From Rhodospirillales bacterium (GTDB lineage Bacteria > Pseudomonadota > Alphaproteobacteria > Rhodospirillales > JAPHTL01): a stretch of 18,147 nt of DNA. Numbering within the stretch: the first letter of the stretch is position 1; each line of letters opens with the position of its first letter. Made by a program: the position numbers and the translations under genes. The stretch spans positions 1-18,147 of the forward strand of contig JAPHTL010000300.1 in the NCBI GenBank assembly GCA_026193355.1. Reading direction: 5' to 3'. The notes beneath the pieces were generated by a model, which searched no databases, was not told the DNA's origin, and was given only the letters and a program-made list of their open reading frames with translations. This document shows, in pieces, positions 1 through 6,851 of the stretch.

Positions 1-270
1 ACGACCCCGGTCGTTCCGTTGATCGCCAACGTCACGGCGGCCGCGACTCATGACCCCTCTGAAATCCGCCGCCTGCTTGTCGAACAGGTGACCGGCATGG
101 TTCGTTGGCGGGAAAGTGTCATGCAACTGCGTTCGGAAGGCGTGGATACGCTTGTCGAAATTGGCGCCGGCAAGGTGCTTAGCGGCCTTGCGCGGCGGAT
201 TGACAAGGAGCTGGAGTCCGTTTCGGTCCAGGGCCCGCAGGATATAGAATCTTTTCTTAAAACCTTGTGA
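1..270 (+). CDS. fabD: Malonyl-CoA:ACP transacylase FabD, C-terminal part
   Basis: The frame is open from the first base to the TGA at 268-270 and gives 89 residues, the C-terminal end of a protein normally about 310 long. FabD loads malonyl groups from CoA onto acyl carrier protein in the cytoplasm to feed chain elongation. The recognisable parts are the ANVTA strand, a QVTGMVRW stretch and the EIGAGKVLSGL motif near the end, all typical of FabD. The catalytic Ser and His lie upstream of the window and cannot be checked. There is no start codon here: the TTG near base 19 is an internal Leu codon. fabG follows after 64 bases and acpP and fabF come next, the usual fab cluster order, which supports the call strongly. 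Confidence 0.93.
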   Translation, partial: TTPVVPLIANVTAAATHDPSEIRRLLVEQVTGMVRWRESVMQLRSEGVDTLVEIGAGKVLSGLARRIDKELESVSVQGPQDIESFLKTL

Positions 271-282
271 CGGTTTGCCGTC

Positions 283-304
283 GCGCTGCCCGGAACGGGC
301 GCGC
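283..304 (+). other. Hairpin between fabD and fabG
   Basis: GCGC at 283-286 pairs with GCGC at 301-304, and GCCCG at 288-292 pairs with CGGGC at 296-300. T287 is bulged and the loop is GAA. The stem has nine G-C or C-G pairs. A short run of four T lies at 312-315, seven bases beyond the stem, so it is at best a weak terminator. It more likely trims or attenuates the mRNA before fabG. The structure is read directly; the role is inference. Confidence 0.45.
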
Positions 305-334
305 GCACGGGTTTTCGGGTGAGGAGTTGACGTC

Positions 335-1072
335 ATGTTCGATCTGAGTGGAAAGCGTGCGCTGGTAACCGGAGCCAGCGGAGGAATTGGCGGCGGTATC
401 GTCCGCGCCCTGCATGGGCTTGGCGCCGTGGTCGCCATATCGGGAACCCGTCGCGAGGCGCTCGATTCACTGGCCGCCGAACTGGGGGGGCGGGTTCATG
501 TCCTGCCTTGCGATCTGTCCGATGCGGCGGCGGTAGAGCAGCTTCCGAAGGATGCCGAGGCGGCCATGGGCGGTATCGATGTTCTGGTGAACAACGCCGG
601 GTTGACCCGCGACACACTGGCGATGCGGATGAAGGACGAGGACTGGCAGGTCGTCATTGATGTCAACCTTACGGCGGGGTTCCGCCTTGCCCGCGGTTGC
701 ATGAAAGGGATGATGAAGCAGCGTTTCGGGCGGATCATCAACATCACCTCGATCGTCGGCACGACGGGCAACCCGGGTCAGGCCAACTATGCGGCATCAA
801 AGGCCGGCACGACGGGTATGACCAAGGCTCTGGCCCAGGAGGTCGCATCACGGGGGATCACGGTGAACTGCGTCGCCCCAGGGTATATCGCGACGCCGAT
901 GACGGACGCCCTGAACGACGCCCAGAAGGAAAAATTGATGGAGGCGATTCCCGCCGGGCGGATGGGAACGCCCGAGGACATTGCCGCATGCACGGTTTTT
1001 CTCGCCAGCGACGAAGCCGCCTACGTTACCGGGCAGACGCTTCATGTTAACGGCGGCATGGCTATGATCTAG
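335..1072 (+). CDS. fabG: 3-oxoacyl-ACP reductase FabG
   Basis: A 245-residue short-chain dehydrogenase that reduces 3-oxoacyl-ACP to 3-hydroxyacyl-ACP with NADPH, the first reduction in each round of fatty-acid elongation. The cofactor loop TGASGGIG is at residues 12-19 and NNAG at 86-89. Asn111, Ser139, Tyr152 and Lys156 form the catalytic tetrad, with the last two in the YAASK motif. The C-terminus ends with the FabG-like HVNGGMAMI. Length matches the family (about 245). The start is supported by a GAGGAG ribosome binding site eight bases before the ATG. Position between fabD and acpP separates it from the many FabG-like dehydrogenases of other function. Nothing is missing or odd. Confidence 0.97.
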   Translation: MFDLSGKRALVTGASGGIGGGIVRALHGLGAVVAISGTRREALDSLAAELGGRVHVLPCDLSDAAAVEQLPKDAEAAMGGIDVLVNNAGLTRDTLAMRMKDEDWQVVIDVNLTAGFRLARGCMKGMMKQRFGRIINITSIVGTTGNPGQANYAASKAGTTGMTKALAQEVASRGITVNCVAPGYIATPMTDALNDAQKEKLMEAIPAGRMGTPEDIAACTVFLASDEAAYVTGQTLHVNGGMAMI

Positions 1073-1192
1073 ATGGCCCGCCAGTCCGGGGTGCGATTTT
1101 TGGACGATCCACGCTCTGGAAATGGCAAAAAAAGTGTGTTAGGAAACCTGACGCTGTGCTTTCCAGTGATGTTTTGTGAAAGTCTGCGTGAA

Positions 1193-1218
1193 GCCCCGTG
1201 GGGGCGGGCGAATGCCCG
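1193..1218 (+). other. Two tandem hairpins upstream of acpP
   Basis: GCCCC (1193-1197) pairs with GGGGC (1201-1205) around a GTG loop. CGGGC (1205-1209) pairs with GCCCG (1214-1218) around GAAT. The two five-pair stems share base C1205, so they cannot both form completely. They sit 58 bases before the acpP start in a 204-base spacer. I see no convincing sigma70 promoter in that spacer, although acpP is usually strongly expressed. No T run follows, so a simple terminator is unlikely. An mRNA end-stabilising or processing structure is possible. Confidence 0.4.
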
Positions 1219-1276
1219 TTAGTTCGTTACAACCCTTTTGTTTAAATCGCAGTTTATCATCCGAAGGAATTGGGGA

Positions 1277-1510
1277 ATGAGTGACGTCGCCGAGCGCGTT
1301 AAGAAAATCGTCGTAGAGCATCTTGGAGTCGAAGAGTCCAAGGTTACGGAAAACGCCAGTTTCATTGACGATCTGGGCGCAGACAGCCTGGATACCGTCG
1401 AACTGGTTATGGCGTTCGAGGAGGAATTCGGTTGCGAGATCCCCGATGACGCGGCGGAAAAGATTCTGACCGTAAAAGACGCGATCGAGTTTATCGAAAA
1501 GAACTCCTGA
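1277..1510 (+). CDS. acpP: Acyl carrier protein
   Basis: A 77-residue acidic protein, the standard length for acyl carrier protein. Ser37 in the GADSLD motif is the site where the 4'-phosphopantetheine arm is attached; helix II (DSLDTVELVMAFEEEF) follows. It carries the growing acyl chain between the fatty-acid synthase enzymes and donates acyl groups to phospholipid and lipid A synthesis. The frame is open upstream to a TTG near 1238, but the ATG at 1277 is chosen because the protein then begins MSDVAERVKK as in homologues and AAGGAA lies eight bases before it. A 204-base leader with two hairpins lies upstream and stem-loops follow at once downstream, which suggests its mRNA level is set separately from fabG and fabF. 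Confidence 0.98.
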   Translation: MSDVAERVKKIVVEHLGVEESKVTENASFIDDLGADSLDTVELVMAFEEEFGCEIPDDAAEKILTVKDAIEFIEKNS

Positions 1511-1513
1511 TAA

Positions 1514-1530
1514 CCGTTTCCTTGAAACGG
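1514..1530 (+). other. Stem-loop directly after acpP
   Basis: CCGTTTC (1514-1520) and GAAACGG (1524-1530) form a perfect seven-pair stem with a CTT loop, starting four bases after the acpP stop codon. No T run follows. The position fits a structure that protects the 3' end of a short, abundant acpP mRNA; this role is inferred. Confidence 0.45.
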
Positions 1531-1552
1531 GTTGGATACCGGAATGACTGGT

Positions 1553-1578
1553 CCCCGTGGCGTTGTTGCGTCACGGGG
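1553..1578 (+). terminator. Strong hairpin, possible terminator or attenuator between acpP and fabF
   Basis: CCCCGTGGCG (1553-1562) pairs with CGTCACGGGG (1569-1578): ten pairs including one G-U, with the loop TTGTTG. The following bases include GTCTTT but no clean T run, so termination would be partial. The left arm GTCCCCG (1551-1557) can instead pair with CGGGGAC (1593-1599), a perfect seven-pair alternative. A partial stop here would let acpP be made in excess over fabF. Confidence 0.4.
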
Positions 1579-1637
1579 TCGCGTGTCTTTACCGGGGACT
1601 TGATTAGTGATCGTTTAGAAGCCAGACTCGGAATGCC

Positions 1638-2900
1638 ATGAGAAGGGTTGTTGTAACCGGAATCGGTCTTGTCACACCGCTTGGGTGCGGTGTCGAGACC
1701 AGTTGGAAGCGTCTGATCAACGGGGAATCCGGGATCGGACCCATTACGATGTTCGATGTTTCGGACCTGCCAGCCAAGATTGCGGGCGAGGTTCCCCAAG
1801 GCGATGGGCCGGGACAGTTCAATCCCGACAACCATGTTCCTCCCAAGGAACAGCGTCGCATGGACCGGTTCATCATTTACGGCATTGGCGCCGCTGACGA
1901 GGCGATCAAGGATTCCGGCTGGGATCCGCAATCCGAAGACCAGAAATGCAGGACCGGCGTTCTTATCGGTTCGGGCATCGGCGGGTTGCCGGAAATTGCA
2001 CGGGCGTCCCTGACGGTCGATACCGAAAGCGGCGGCGGCCCCCGGCGGTTAAGCCCCTTCTTTATCCCGTCCAGCCTGATCAATCTTGTTTCGGGGCAGG
2101 TTTCCATCAAGCACGGCTATAAAGGGCCGAACCACGCCGTTGTGACGGCCTGTTCGTCCGGCGCCCATGCCATTGGCGACGCGGCGCGCCTGATCATGTG
2201 GGACGATGCCGACGTGATGATCGCGGGTGGGGCCGAGGCGGCCGCCTGCCGACTTGGAATAGCCGGCTTCGCCCAGGCGAAGGCCCTGTCGACCAGCTAT
2301 AACGAGACGCCTGAAAAGGCGTCGCGTCCCTGGGATCGCGGTCGTGACGGGTTCGTCATGGGCGAGGGCGCGGGGATTGTCGTGCTTGAGGAATACGAGC
2401 ATGCCAAAAAGCGTGGCGCGAAGATCTATGCCGAGATCGTTGGCTATGGTCTGACCGGCGATGCCTACCACATCACCGCACCGACGCCGGACGGCGATGG
2501 CGCCTATCGCTGCATGCGCGCCGCGATGAAACGCGCCGGCATGAATCCCGAGGATATCGACTACGTCAACGCGCATGGCACGTCGACCATGGCGGACGTA
2601 ATCGAGCTGGGCGCCGTCAAACGGGCGTTTGGCGATGCGGTGAACGACATTTCGATGTCTTCGACGAAATCTGCGATTGGCCATCTTCTGGGCGCCGCCG
2701 GTTCCGTTGAGGCGATTTTCTCGATTCTCGCGGTCAAGAACGGCGTCGTGCCACCGACTCTGAACCTTGAGGACCCGGACGAGGGCTGCGATATCGACCT
2801 CGTACCGATCCATGCCAAGGAAAGGAAGGTCCGTGCGGCTCTCTCCAATTCATTCGGCTTCGGCGGGACAAATGCGTCCCTCATCATCAAGGCCGTCTGA
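1638..2900 (+). CDS. fabF: 3-oxoacyl-ACP synthase II FabF
   Basis: A 420-residue beta-ketoacyl-ACP synthase, slightly longer than the usual 410-415. It condenses malonyl-ACP with acyl-ACP to extend the chain by two carbons. Cys172 in the TACSSG motif is the nucleophile. His313 (NAHGTST) and His349 (AIGHLLGAAGS) complete the Cys-His-His triad, and Lys344 is the conserved lysine. The C-terminal SFGFGGTN loop is at 405-412. The ATG at 1638 gives the standard N-terminus MRRVVVTGIG; only a weak GGA lies before it. The 127-base spacer after acpP holds two hairpins. mltG follows after 27 bases. Confidence 0.97.
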   Translation: MRRVVVTGIGLVTPLGCGVETSWKRLINGESGIGPITMFDVSDLPAKIAGEVPQGDGPGQFNPDNHVPPKEQRRMDRFIIYGIGAADEAIKDSGWDPQSEDQKCRTGVLIGSGIGGLPEIARASLTVDTESGGGPRRLSPFFIPSSLINLVSGQVSIKHGYKGPNHAVVTACSSGAHAIGDAARLIMWDDADVMIAGGAEAAACRLGIAGFAQAKALSTSYNETPEKASRPWDRGRDGFVMGEGAGIVVLEEYEHAKKRGAKIYAEIVGYGLTGDAYHITAPTPDGDGAYRCMRAAMKRAGMNPEDIDYVNAHGTSTMADVIELGAVKRAFGDAVNDISMSSTKSAIGHLLGAAGSVEAIFSILAVKNGVVPPTLNLEDPDEGCDIDLVPIHAKERKVRAALSNSFGFGGTNASLIIKAV

Positions 2901-2927
2901 CAGCGGACAAGGTGGGGCTGACGCACG

Positions 2928-3932
2928 ATGAGGCGGGCCCTTTACGTTTTCATGTTTCTGATCGCCGCCCTGGGTGCCGCCTTGGGCGGCGTTGTCTTGT
3001 GGGGGCATGCGCAGTTCGTGCGCGCCGGTCCTTCCCACACTCAGGCGGTGGTGATCATCCCCAAAGGTGCGGGCGTCACCGATATCGCCCGCGTGCTTTC
3101 AGAAAGGGGACTGATCGAATCGCCGCTGATTTTCCGGTTTGGGGTCAGGGTTGCCGGCCTTCAGACCGGGCTGCGGGCAGGTGAATACGCGATTCCGCCA
3201 AGGACCAGCGCCCGCGACATCGCCGGGATATTAAGCTCGGGTAAAACGGTGGTTCGCCGCCTGACCGTGGCGGAGGGTCTGACGGTGAAACAGGTCGTCG
3301 ACCTTCTGGATATCACTGAAGGCCTTCAGGATCGTTTGGAGCAAACGCCCCAGGAAGGGGCCTTGTTGCCCGAAACCTATCACTTTTCCTATGGCGACAG
3401 CCGCAGGGACATGATCCGGCGCATGACCGTGGCCATGGATGAAACGCTTGCCGAGCTTTGGGCCACCCGCGCACCCGGCCTTCCCTATTCAAACCCACGG
3501 GAAGCCCTTGTCATGGCGTCGATCATCGAAAAGGAAACGGCCATTCCAGAGGAACGCGACCGCGTTGCCGCCGTCTTTGTAAACCGGCTGCGAAAAGGCA
3601 TGCGCCTGCAATCGGATCCGACGGTGGTCTACGGCCTGAACGAAGGTAGCGGGACGCTGGGGCGAGAGTTGACGCGGGCGGATCTTCGCGCCGATTCCCC
3701 GTTCAACACCTATCGTATCAACGGACTTCCTCCTTCACCCATCAGCAACCCTGGCCGTGATTCCATCGCTGCGGCCCTGAATCCTGCCGAATCGAACGAG
3801 TTCTACTTCGTCGCCGATGGTACGGGAGGGCACGTCTTCGCCCGAACGCTGGCGGAGCACAACCGCAACGTGGCGGCGTGGCGAAAGATCCAGCGCCAGT
3901 CGAAGGCGGACGGCAATGTATCCGATCGGTGA
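2928..3932 (+). CDS. mltG: Endolytic murein transglycosylase MltG
   Basis: A 334-residue protein, close to the family length of about 340. One N-terminal membrane segment (residues about 5-25) anchors it in the inner membrane with the rest in the periplasm. There it cuts nascent glycan strands and releases them from the synthesis machinery. The conserved block from 198 to 236 holds the catalytic glutamate region EKET (201-204), followed by ERDRVAAVFVNRLRKGM and QSDPTVVYG. Two further family motifs are SPFNTY (257-262) and GLPPSPISNPG (266-276). A GGTGGGG stretch lies about ten bases before the ATG. It follows fabF directly, a common arrangement in proteobacteria. Its last 17 bases overlap the next gene. 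Confidence 0.95.
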   Translation: MRRALYVFMFLIAALGAALGGVVLWGHAQFVRAGPSHTQAVVIIPKGAGVTDIARVLSERGLIESPLIFRFGVRVAGLQTGLRAGEYAIPPRTSARDIAGILSSGKTVVRRLTVAEGLTVKQVVDLLDITEGLQDRLEQTPQEGALLPETYHFSYGDSRRDMIRRMTVAMDETLAELWATRAPGLPYSNPREALVMASIIEKETAIPEERDRVAAVFVNRLRKGMRLQSDPTVVYGLNEGSGTLGRELTRADLRADSPFNTYRINGLPPSPISNPGRDSIAAALNPAESNEFYFVADGTGGHVFARTLAEHNRNVAAWRKIQRQSKADGNVSDR

Positions 3933-4425
3933 TATCGTGACCGTGAGCGACCGTATGCAGCACGGCTATTCGTACAGGATAGATGCGCCGGCGGGTGGGG
4001 ATTTCGCGCCTGGGTTTACGCCCCACTTCACGCCCGCGGAAATGCTTGCGCTCGGGATCTTCGAAGGGAAGTACTGCAACGATTGCAGGGCGGAGCTCCC
4101 CGAGGAATGGTTTCTCAACGCGAAAATATCGGAGACGCCTGACCCTTCGCTGAACTGCTTTGGCGTCAAAAGCCGACAGCCGTTGAGCGTGTGGCGGCAG
4201 AAGGGCTGGATTATCGGACCGGACCCGAGGGGATGGTTCCAGTGGTACTGCCGGTATTATCTGGGGCGAAGGCTTCCCGGCGTCGACGACAAACAGATCA
4301 AGCGCTGGCGGGCTTTCCGCCGCCATGCCGCGCAAGTGCGGGCAAATTGCGCGCCGGGGAACGTCTTTTGCCGACCGCGGCAACGGCAAGCCTTGCTTCA
4401 GTGGTCCTACGACCCCTTTATCTAA
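3916..4425 (+). CDS. Conserved protein of unknown function, Trp- and Cys-rich
   Basis: A 169-residue protein without a signal peptide or membrane segment; I cannot name a function. It contains YCNDC (Cys54, Cys57) and single cysteines at 81, 112, 145 and 152. It has seven tryptophans (65, 93, 98, 108, 110, 131, 163) and a very compact core, DPRGWFQWYCRYYLGRR (103-119). The C-terminal part is basic (IKRWRAFRRH, CRPRQRQAL). From memory, proteins with this same core occur as hypothetical proteins in varied bacteria, and I think in some fungi, but I cannot search to confirm. The start at 3916 is preferred over an upstream ATG at 3817, because the extra 33 residues would be Arg/Ser-rich shadow of mltG. 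AAGG lies about ten bases before 3916. The 17-base overlap with mltG suggests coupled translation. The cysteines suggest a metal or nucleic-acid binding fold, which is speculation. Confidence 0.8.
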   Translation: MYPIGDIVTVSDRMQHGYSYRIDAPAGGDFAPGFTPHFTPAEMLALGIFEGKYCNDCRAELPEEWFLNAKISETPDPSLNCFGVKSRQPLSVWRQKGWIIGPDPRGWFQWYCRYYLGRRLPGVDDKQIKRWRAFRRHAAQVRANCAPGNVFCRPRQRQALLQWSYDPFI

Positions 4426-4437
4426 GCGACCCTGGGA

Positions 4438-5205
4438 TCATTCCTTCCGGGGGGCGCCGCCCAGCAGGCGGTCCCCCAGGGCCATTGGCAAGGCGGCGAT
4501 GGCCTTGATGATCAGATAGGTGGGAAGGGGGAAAGCGATCAGACCCTTTTCACGGTGCAAACCGCGCTTGATGATCTGTGCGGCTTTGTCGGCATCCATC
4601 AGAAAAGGCATGGGGAAGCGGTTGGTTTTGGTGATCCGGCTGGTCACGAAACCCGGGCAGATCACGGAAACCTTTATGCCATCGCCCCTCAAAGCTCCGC
4701 GCAGGCCGTCGCCATAGGATTTGACCGCCGCCTTGGATGCCGCGTAGGCAGGAGCGCTCGGCATGCCGCGAAAAGCGGACAGGGAGGACATCAACGCGAC
4801 CTGTCCCTTTTTCCGCGACAGCATTCTTTCGACGGCCGGCTCCGCCGTATTCAGGACGCCTGCAAGGTTGATCGCGAAGATGTCGCGAATCTTCTCGGCG
4901 GATTCGGCCTGATGGCTCGTATTGGACGCGATGCCGGCGTTGGCGATGACCAGATCAAGGGGAGCTGCATCATCGGCGGCTGTGATCCATCGGGCCATGG
5001 CGTCCCGGTCGGCAACGTCGATGACTTCGGGTTGAACGAAAGCCCCGCTCTCACGGCAGGCCTGTGCCGTGGTTTCCAGACGCTCCCTGTTTCGCCCTGA
5101 AAGGAACAGGGTCACCCCCGGTTGGGCGTAAAGGTGGGCCAACGCCTCACCGATTCCACTGGATGCGCCGGTGATCAGGATGGATTTTGGGGCCGAATTT
5201 CTCAT
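4438..5205 (-). CDS. Short-chain dehydrogenase/reductase, substrate unknown
   Basis: A 255-residue classical short-chain dehydrogenase. TGASSGIG at 12-19 binds the nicotinamide cofactor and NAG is at 89-91. Ser141, Tyr154 and Lys158 (YAASK) form the active site, and PGFVTSR (184-190) follows the fold. The C-terminal 30 residues are hydrophobic (PTYLIIKAIAALPMALG) and might lie against the membrane. The substrate cannot be read from sequence. The ATG at 5205 is chosen because AGGA lies five bases upstream. An in-frame ATG at 5232 has no ribosome binding site and would add nine residues that do not look like the family. It is a single-gene unit, convergent with the unknown protein and divergent from yicC, and is not part of the fab cluster. 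Confidence 0.9.
   Translation of the reverse strand: MRNSAPKSILITGASSGIGEALAHLYAQPGVTLFLSGRNRERLETTAQACRESGAFVQPEVIDVADRDAMARWITAADDAAPLDLVIANAGIASNTSHQAESAEKIRDIFAINLAGVLNTAEPAVERMLSRKKGQVALMSSLSAFRGMPSAPAYAASKAAVKSYGDGLRGALRGDGIKVSVICPGFVTSRITKTNRFPMPFLMDADKAAQIIKRGLHREKGLIAFPLPTYLIIKAIAALPMALGDRLLGGAPRKE
4447..4480. other. Long inverted repeat at the convergent gene ends
   Basis: GGGGG (4450-4454) pairs with CCCCC (4473-4477), and CCGCC (4457-4461) with GGCGG (4467-4471). The two stems are split by a small internal loop and the loop is CAGCA. It lies just beyond the stop at 4425 and inside the last codons of the opposing dehydrogenase gene. Neither strand has a T run next to it, so a classical intrinsic terminator is not supported, though it could slow polymerase from either side. 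Confidence 0.3.
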
Positions 5206-5243
5206 GTCAATCCTGATAGGGGGGAAACACATGGCTGTCCAGC

Positions 5244-5272
5244 TTGTTGCATGGCAGGCGGGGGGCTATAAA
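5244..5272 (+). promoter_or_regulatory. Candidate sigma70 promoter for yicC-gmk
   Basis: TATAAA at 5267-5272 matches five of six bases of the -10 consensus. TTGTTG at 5244-5249 lies exactly 17 bases upstream and keeps the TTG of the -35 box but not the rest. Transcription would begin near 5279, leaving a leader of about 40 bases with AGGAGG at 5301-5306 before the GTG start of yicC. The sequence between the divergent SDR and yicC genes is only 112 bases, so a promoter is required here. Confidence 0.5.
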
Positions 5273-5317
5273 CGAGGCGTCTTGGCATGACATGAAACGC
5301 AGGAGGCGGAAGACAAC

Positions 5318-6208
5318 GTGGCAATCCAGAGCATGACCGGTTTCGCACGCGCCGAGGGAAGCCACGGTGACGCTTCATGGGCCTGGGAGGTCAAAAGCGT
5401 CAACGGAAAGGGGCTGGATGCAAGGTGTCGCCTGCCTTCGGGATTCGATGGGCTGGAGCAGAAGGTGCGCGCGGCAATCGCCGAACGTTTCCGTCGGGGC
5501 AACATTTCGGCGTCATTGAACGTTACCCGCTCGGCGGAAGTATCGGGCTACAAGGTCAACGTCGCGCTGCTTGATCAGGTGGCTGATGCTCTCGACATTG
5601 TGAAAGGCAAGCTGCCCGATGCCGCCCCGCCGCGCCTTGATGGCATCCTTGCCTTGCGTGGTTTGATCGAGGTCGAGGACGAACGCCAGAGCGAAGACGA
5701 GCGCAAGACTTTTGAGAGCGCGGTCATGAAGGGGCTTGAGGAAGTTCTGTTGCGACTTGAAGCGGGGCGCAACGAGGAAGGCGCGCGCCTTGCCGAGGTT
5801 CTTTCCGGCCATGTGTCGGAACTGGAACGCCTGAGCGAGGGGGCGCGGAACATCGCCGCAACGCAGCCCGACGCCATCACCGCGCGATTGAAAACGCAGG
5901 TCGAGGCGCTTCTGGCCTCGGTGCCCGCCCTGACGGAGGAACGCCTTGCGCAGGAAGCGGCGCTTCTGATGACCAAGGCCGATATCCGCGAAGAGATTGA
6001 TCGCTTGCGTGCGCATCTCGAAGCGGTTCGCGAACTTCTGTCCGGGGGCGGCGCGGTCGGGCGGCGGCTCGATTTTCTGTGTCAGGAACTGAACCGGGAA
6101 GCGAACACCCTTTGTTCCAAATCATCGGATGTCGATCTGACGCGTCTTGGGCTCAACCTCAAGGCGACAATCGATCAGTTCAGAGAGCAGGTGCAGAACA
6201 TTGAGTAA
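5318..6208 (+). CDS. yicC: YicC family endoribonuclease
   Basis: A 296-residue protein that matches the YicC family along its length. The N-terminus MAIQSMTGFARAEG and the VKSVNGKGLDAR stretch mark the YicC-like N domain. The C-terminal 50 residues (RRLDFLCQELNREANTLCSKS, then LKATIDQFREQVQNIE) are the DUF1732 signature. E. coli YicC is an RNA endonuclease implicated in small-RNA turnover; in other species the role is less certain. The middle is rich in Glu, Leu and Arg and probably helical. The start is GTG, preceded by AGGAGG eleven bases upstream. The stop overlaps the start of gmk by eight bases, a pairing seen in many proteobacteria. Confidence 0.94.
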   Translation: MAIQSMTGFARAEGSHGDASWAWEVKSVNGKGLDARCRLPSGFDGLEQKVRAAIAERFRRGNISASLNVTRSAEVSGYKVNVALLDQVADALDIVKGKLPDAAPPRLDGILALRGLIEVEDERQSEDERKTFESAVMKGLEEVLLRLEAGRNEEGARLAEVLSGHVSELERLSEGARNIAATQPDAITARLKTQVEALLASVPALTEERLAQEAALLMTKADIREEIDRLRAHLEAVRELLSGGGAVGRRLDFLCQELNREANTLCSKSSDVDLTRLGLNLKATIDQFREQVQNIE

Positions 6209-6851
6209 CGAGAGCAAGAACCAGATCATCGACCGCCGGGGGCTGATGCTGATCATGTCGTCGCCCTCCGGGGCGGGCAAGTCGACCATCTCCCGCGCCC
6301 TGCTGGATTGCGAGGCTGAATTGACCATGTCGGTTTCGGCGACGACACGGCCCCCGCGACCGGGCGAAGTGGATGGCAGGGATTACTACTTCATCTCCGT
6401 TGATGACTATCACCGGATGGTGGCGAACGGCGAATTTCTGGAACATGCGAAAGTTTTCGACAACTACTACGGGACGCCGCGCAAGCCGGTGGAAGACGCG
6501 CTTTCGCAAGGTCGCGACGTGCTGTTCGATGTGGACTGGCAAGGTACGCAGCAGATCGCGGAAAATGCTGAAAAGGATCTGGTGCGGGTGTTCATCCTGC
6601 CGCCCTCCGTCAAGGAACTGGAAAGGCGCCTTTACAACCGCGCGCAGGATTCGGAAGAGGTGGTGAAGAAGCGCATGGCCAAAGCCGCCTCCGAGATGAG
6701 CCACTATTTCGAATACGACTACATCGTCATCAATGTGGATGTGGCGGAAAGCGTCGCTAACGTCCGGTCCATATTGCATGCCGAACGCCTGAAGCGCGAA
6801 CGCCAGATCGGCCTGCACGATTTCGTCACGGAGTTGTGCGGAGAAGGTTAG
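6201..6851 (+). CDS. gmk: Guanylate kinase
   Basis: Makes GDP from GMP and ATP in the cytoplasm, an essential step in nucleotide supply. The P-loop SPSGAGKST sits near the N-terminus, and TTRPPRPGEVDGRDY is the GMP-binding segment. Phe/Tyr-rich YYGTPR and the FDVDWQG strand follow. The frame is open further upstream to an ATG at 6147, but that part is a shadow of yicC. A TTG at 6201 is the likely start: AGGTG lies about eight bases before it, and it gives 216 residues, close to the usual 205-215. The next in-frame ATG would cut too near the P-loop. The start overlaps the yicC stop by eight bases, so translation is probably coupled. The 3' end overlaps the stop codon of rsmA on the other strand. 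Confidence 0.96.
   Translation: MSNESKNQIIDRRGLMLIMSSPSGAGKSTISRALLDCEAELTMSVSATTRPPRPGEVDGRDYYFISVDDYHRMVANGEFLEHAKVFDNYYGTPRKPVEDALSQGRDVLFDVDWQGTQQIAENAEKDLVRVFILPPSVKELERRLYNRAQDSEEVVKKRMAKAASEMSHYFEYDYIVINVDVAESVANVRSILHAERLKRERQIGLHDFVTELCGEG

Noticed and set aside
1255..1260. TATCAT as a -10 box for acpP
   Set aside because: No -35-like hexamer lies 16-18 bases upstream, so a promoter call would rest on one short match.
1238..1276. Upstream TTG start for acyl carrier protein
   Set aside because: It would add 13 residues absent from the family, while AAGGAA sits correctly before the ATG at 1277.
2049..2813. A 254-codon open frame on the - strand opposite fabF
   Set aside because: fabF is unambiguous with all catalytic residues; the opposite frame is Arg/His-rich shadow.
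3817..3915. Longer start for the unknown protein after mltG
   Set aside because: The added 33 residues are Arg/Ser-rich shadow of mltG, and the ATG at 3916 has a reasonable ribosome binding site.
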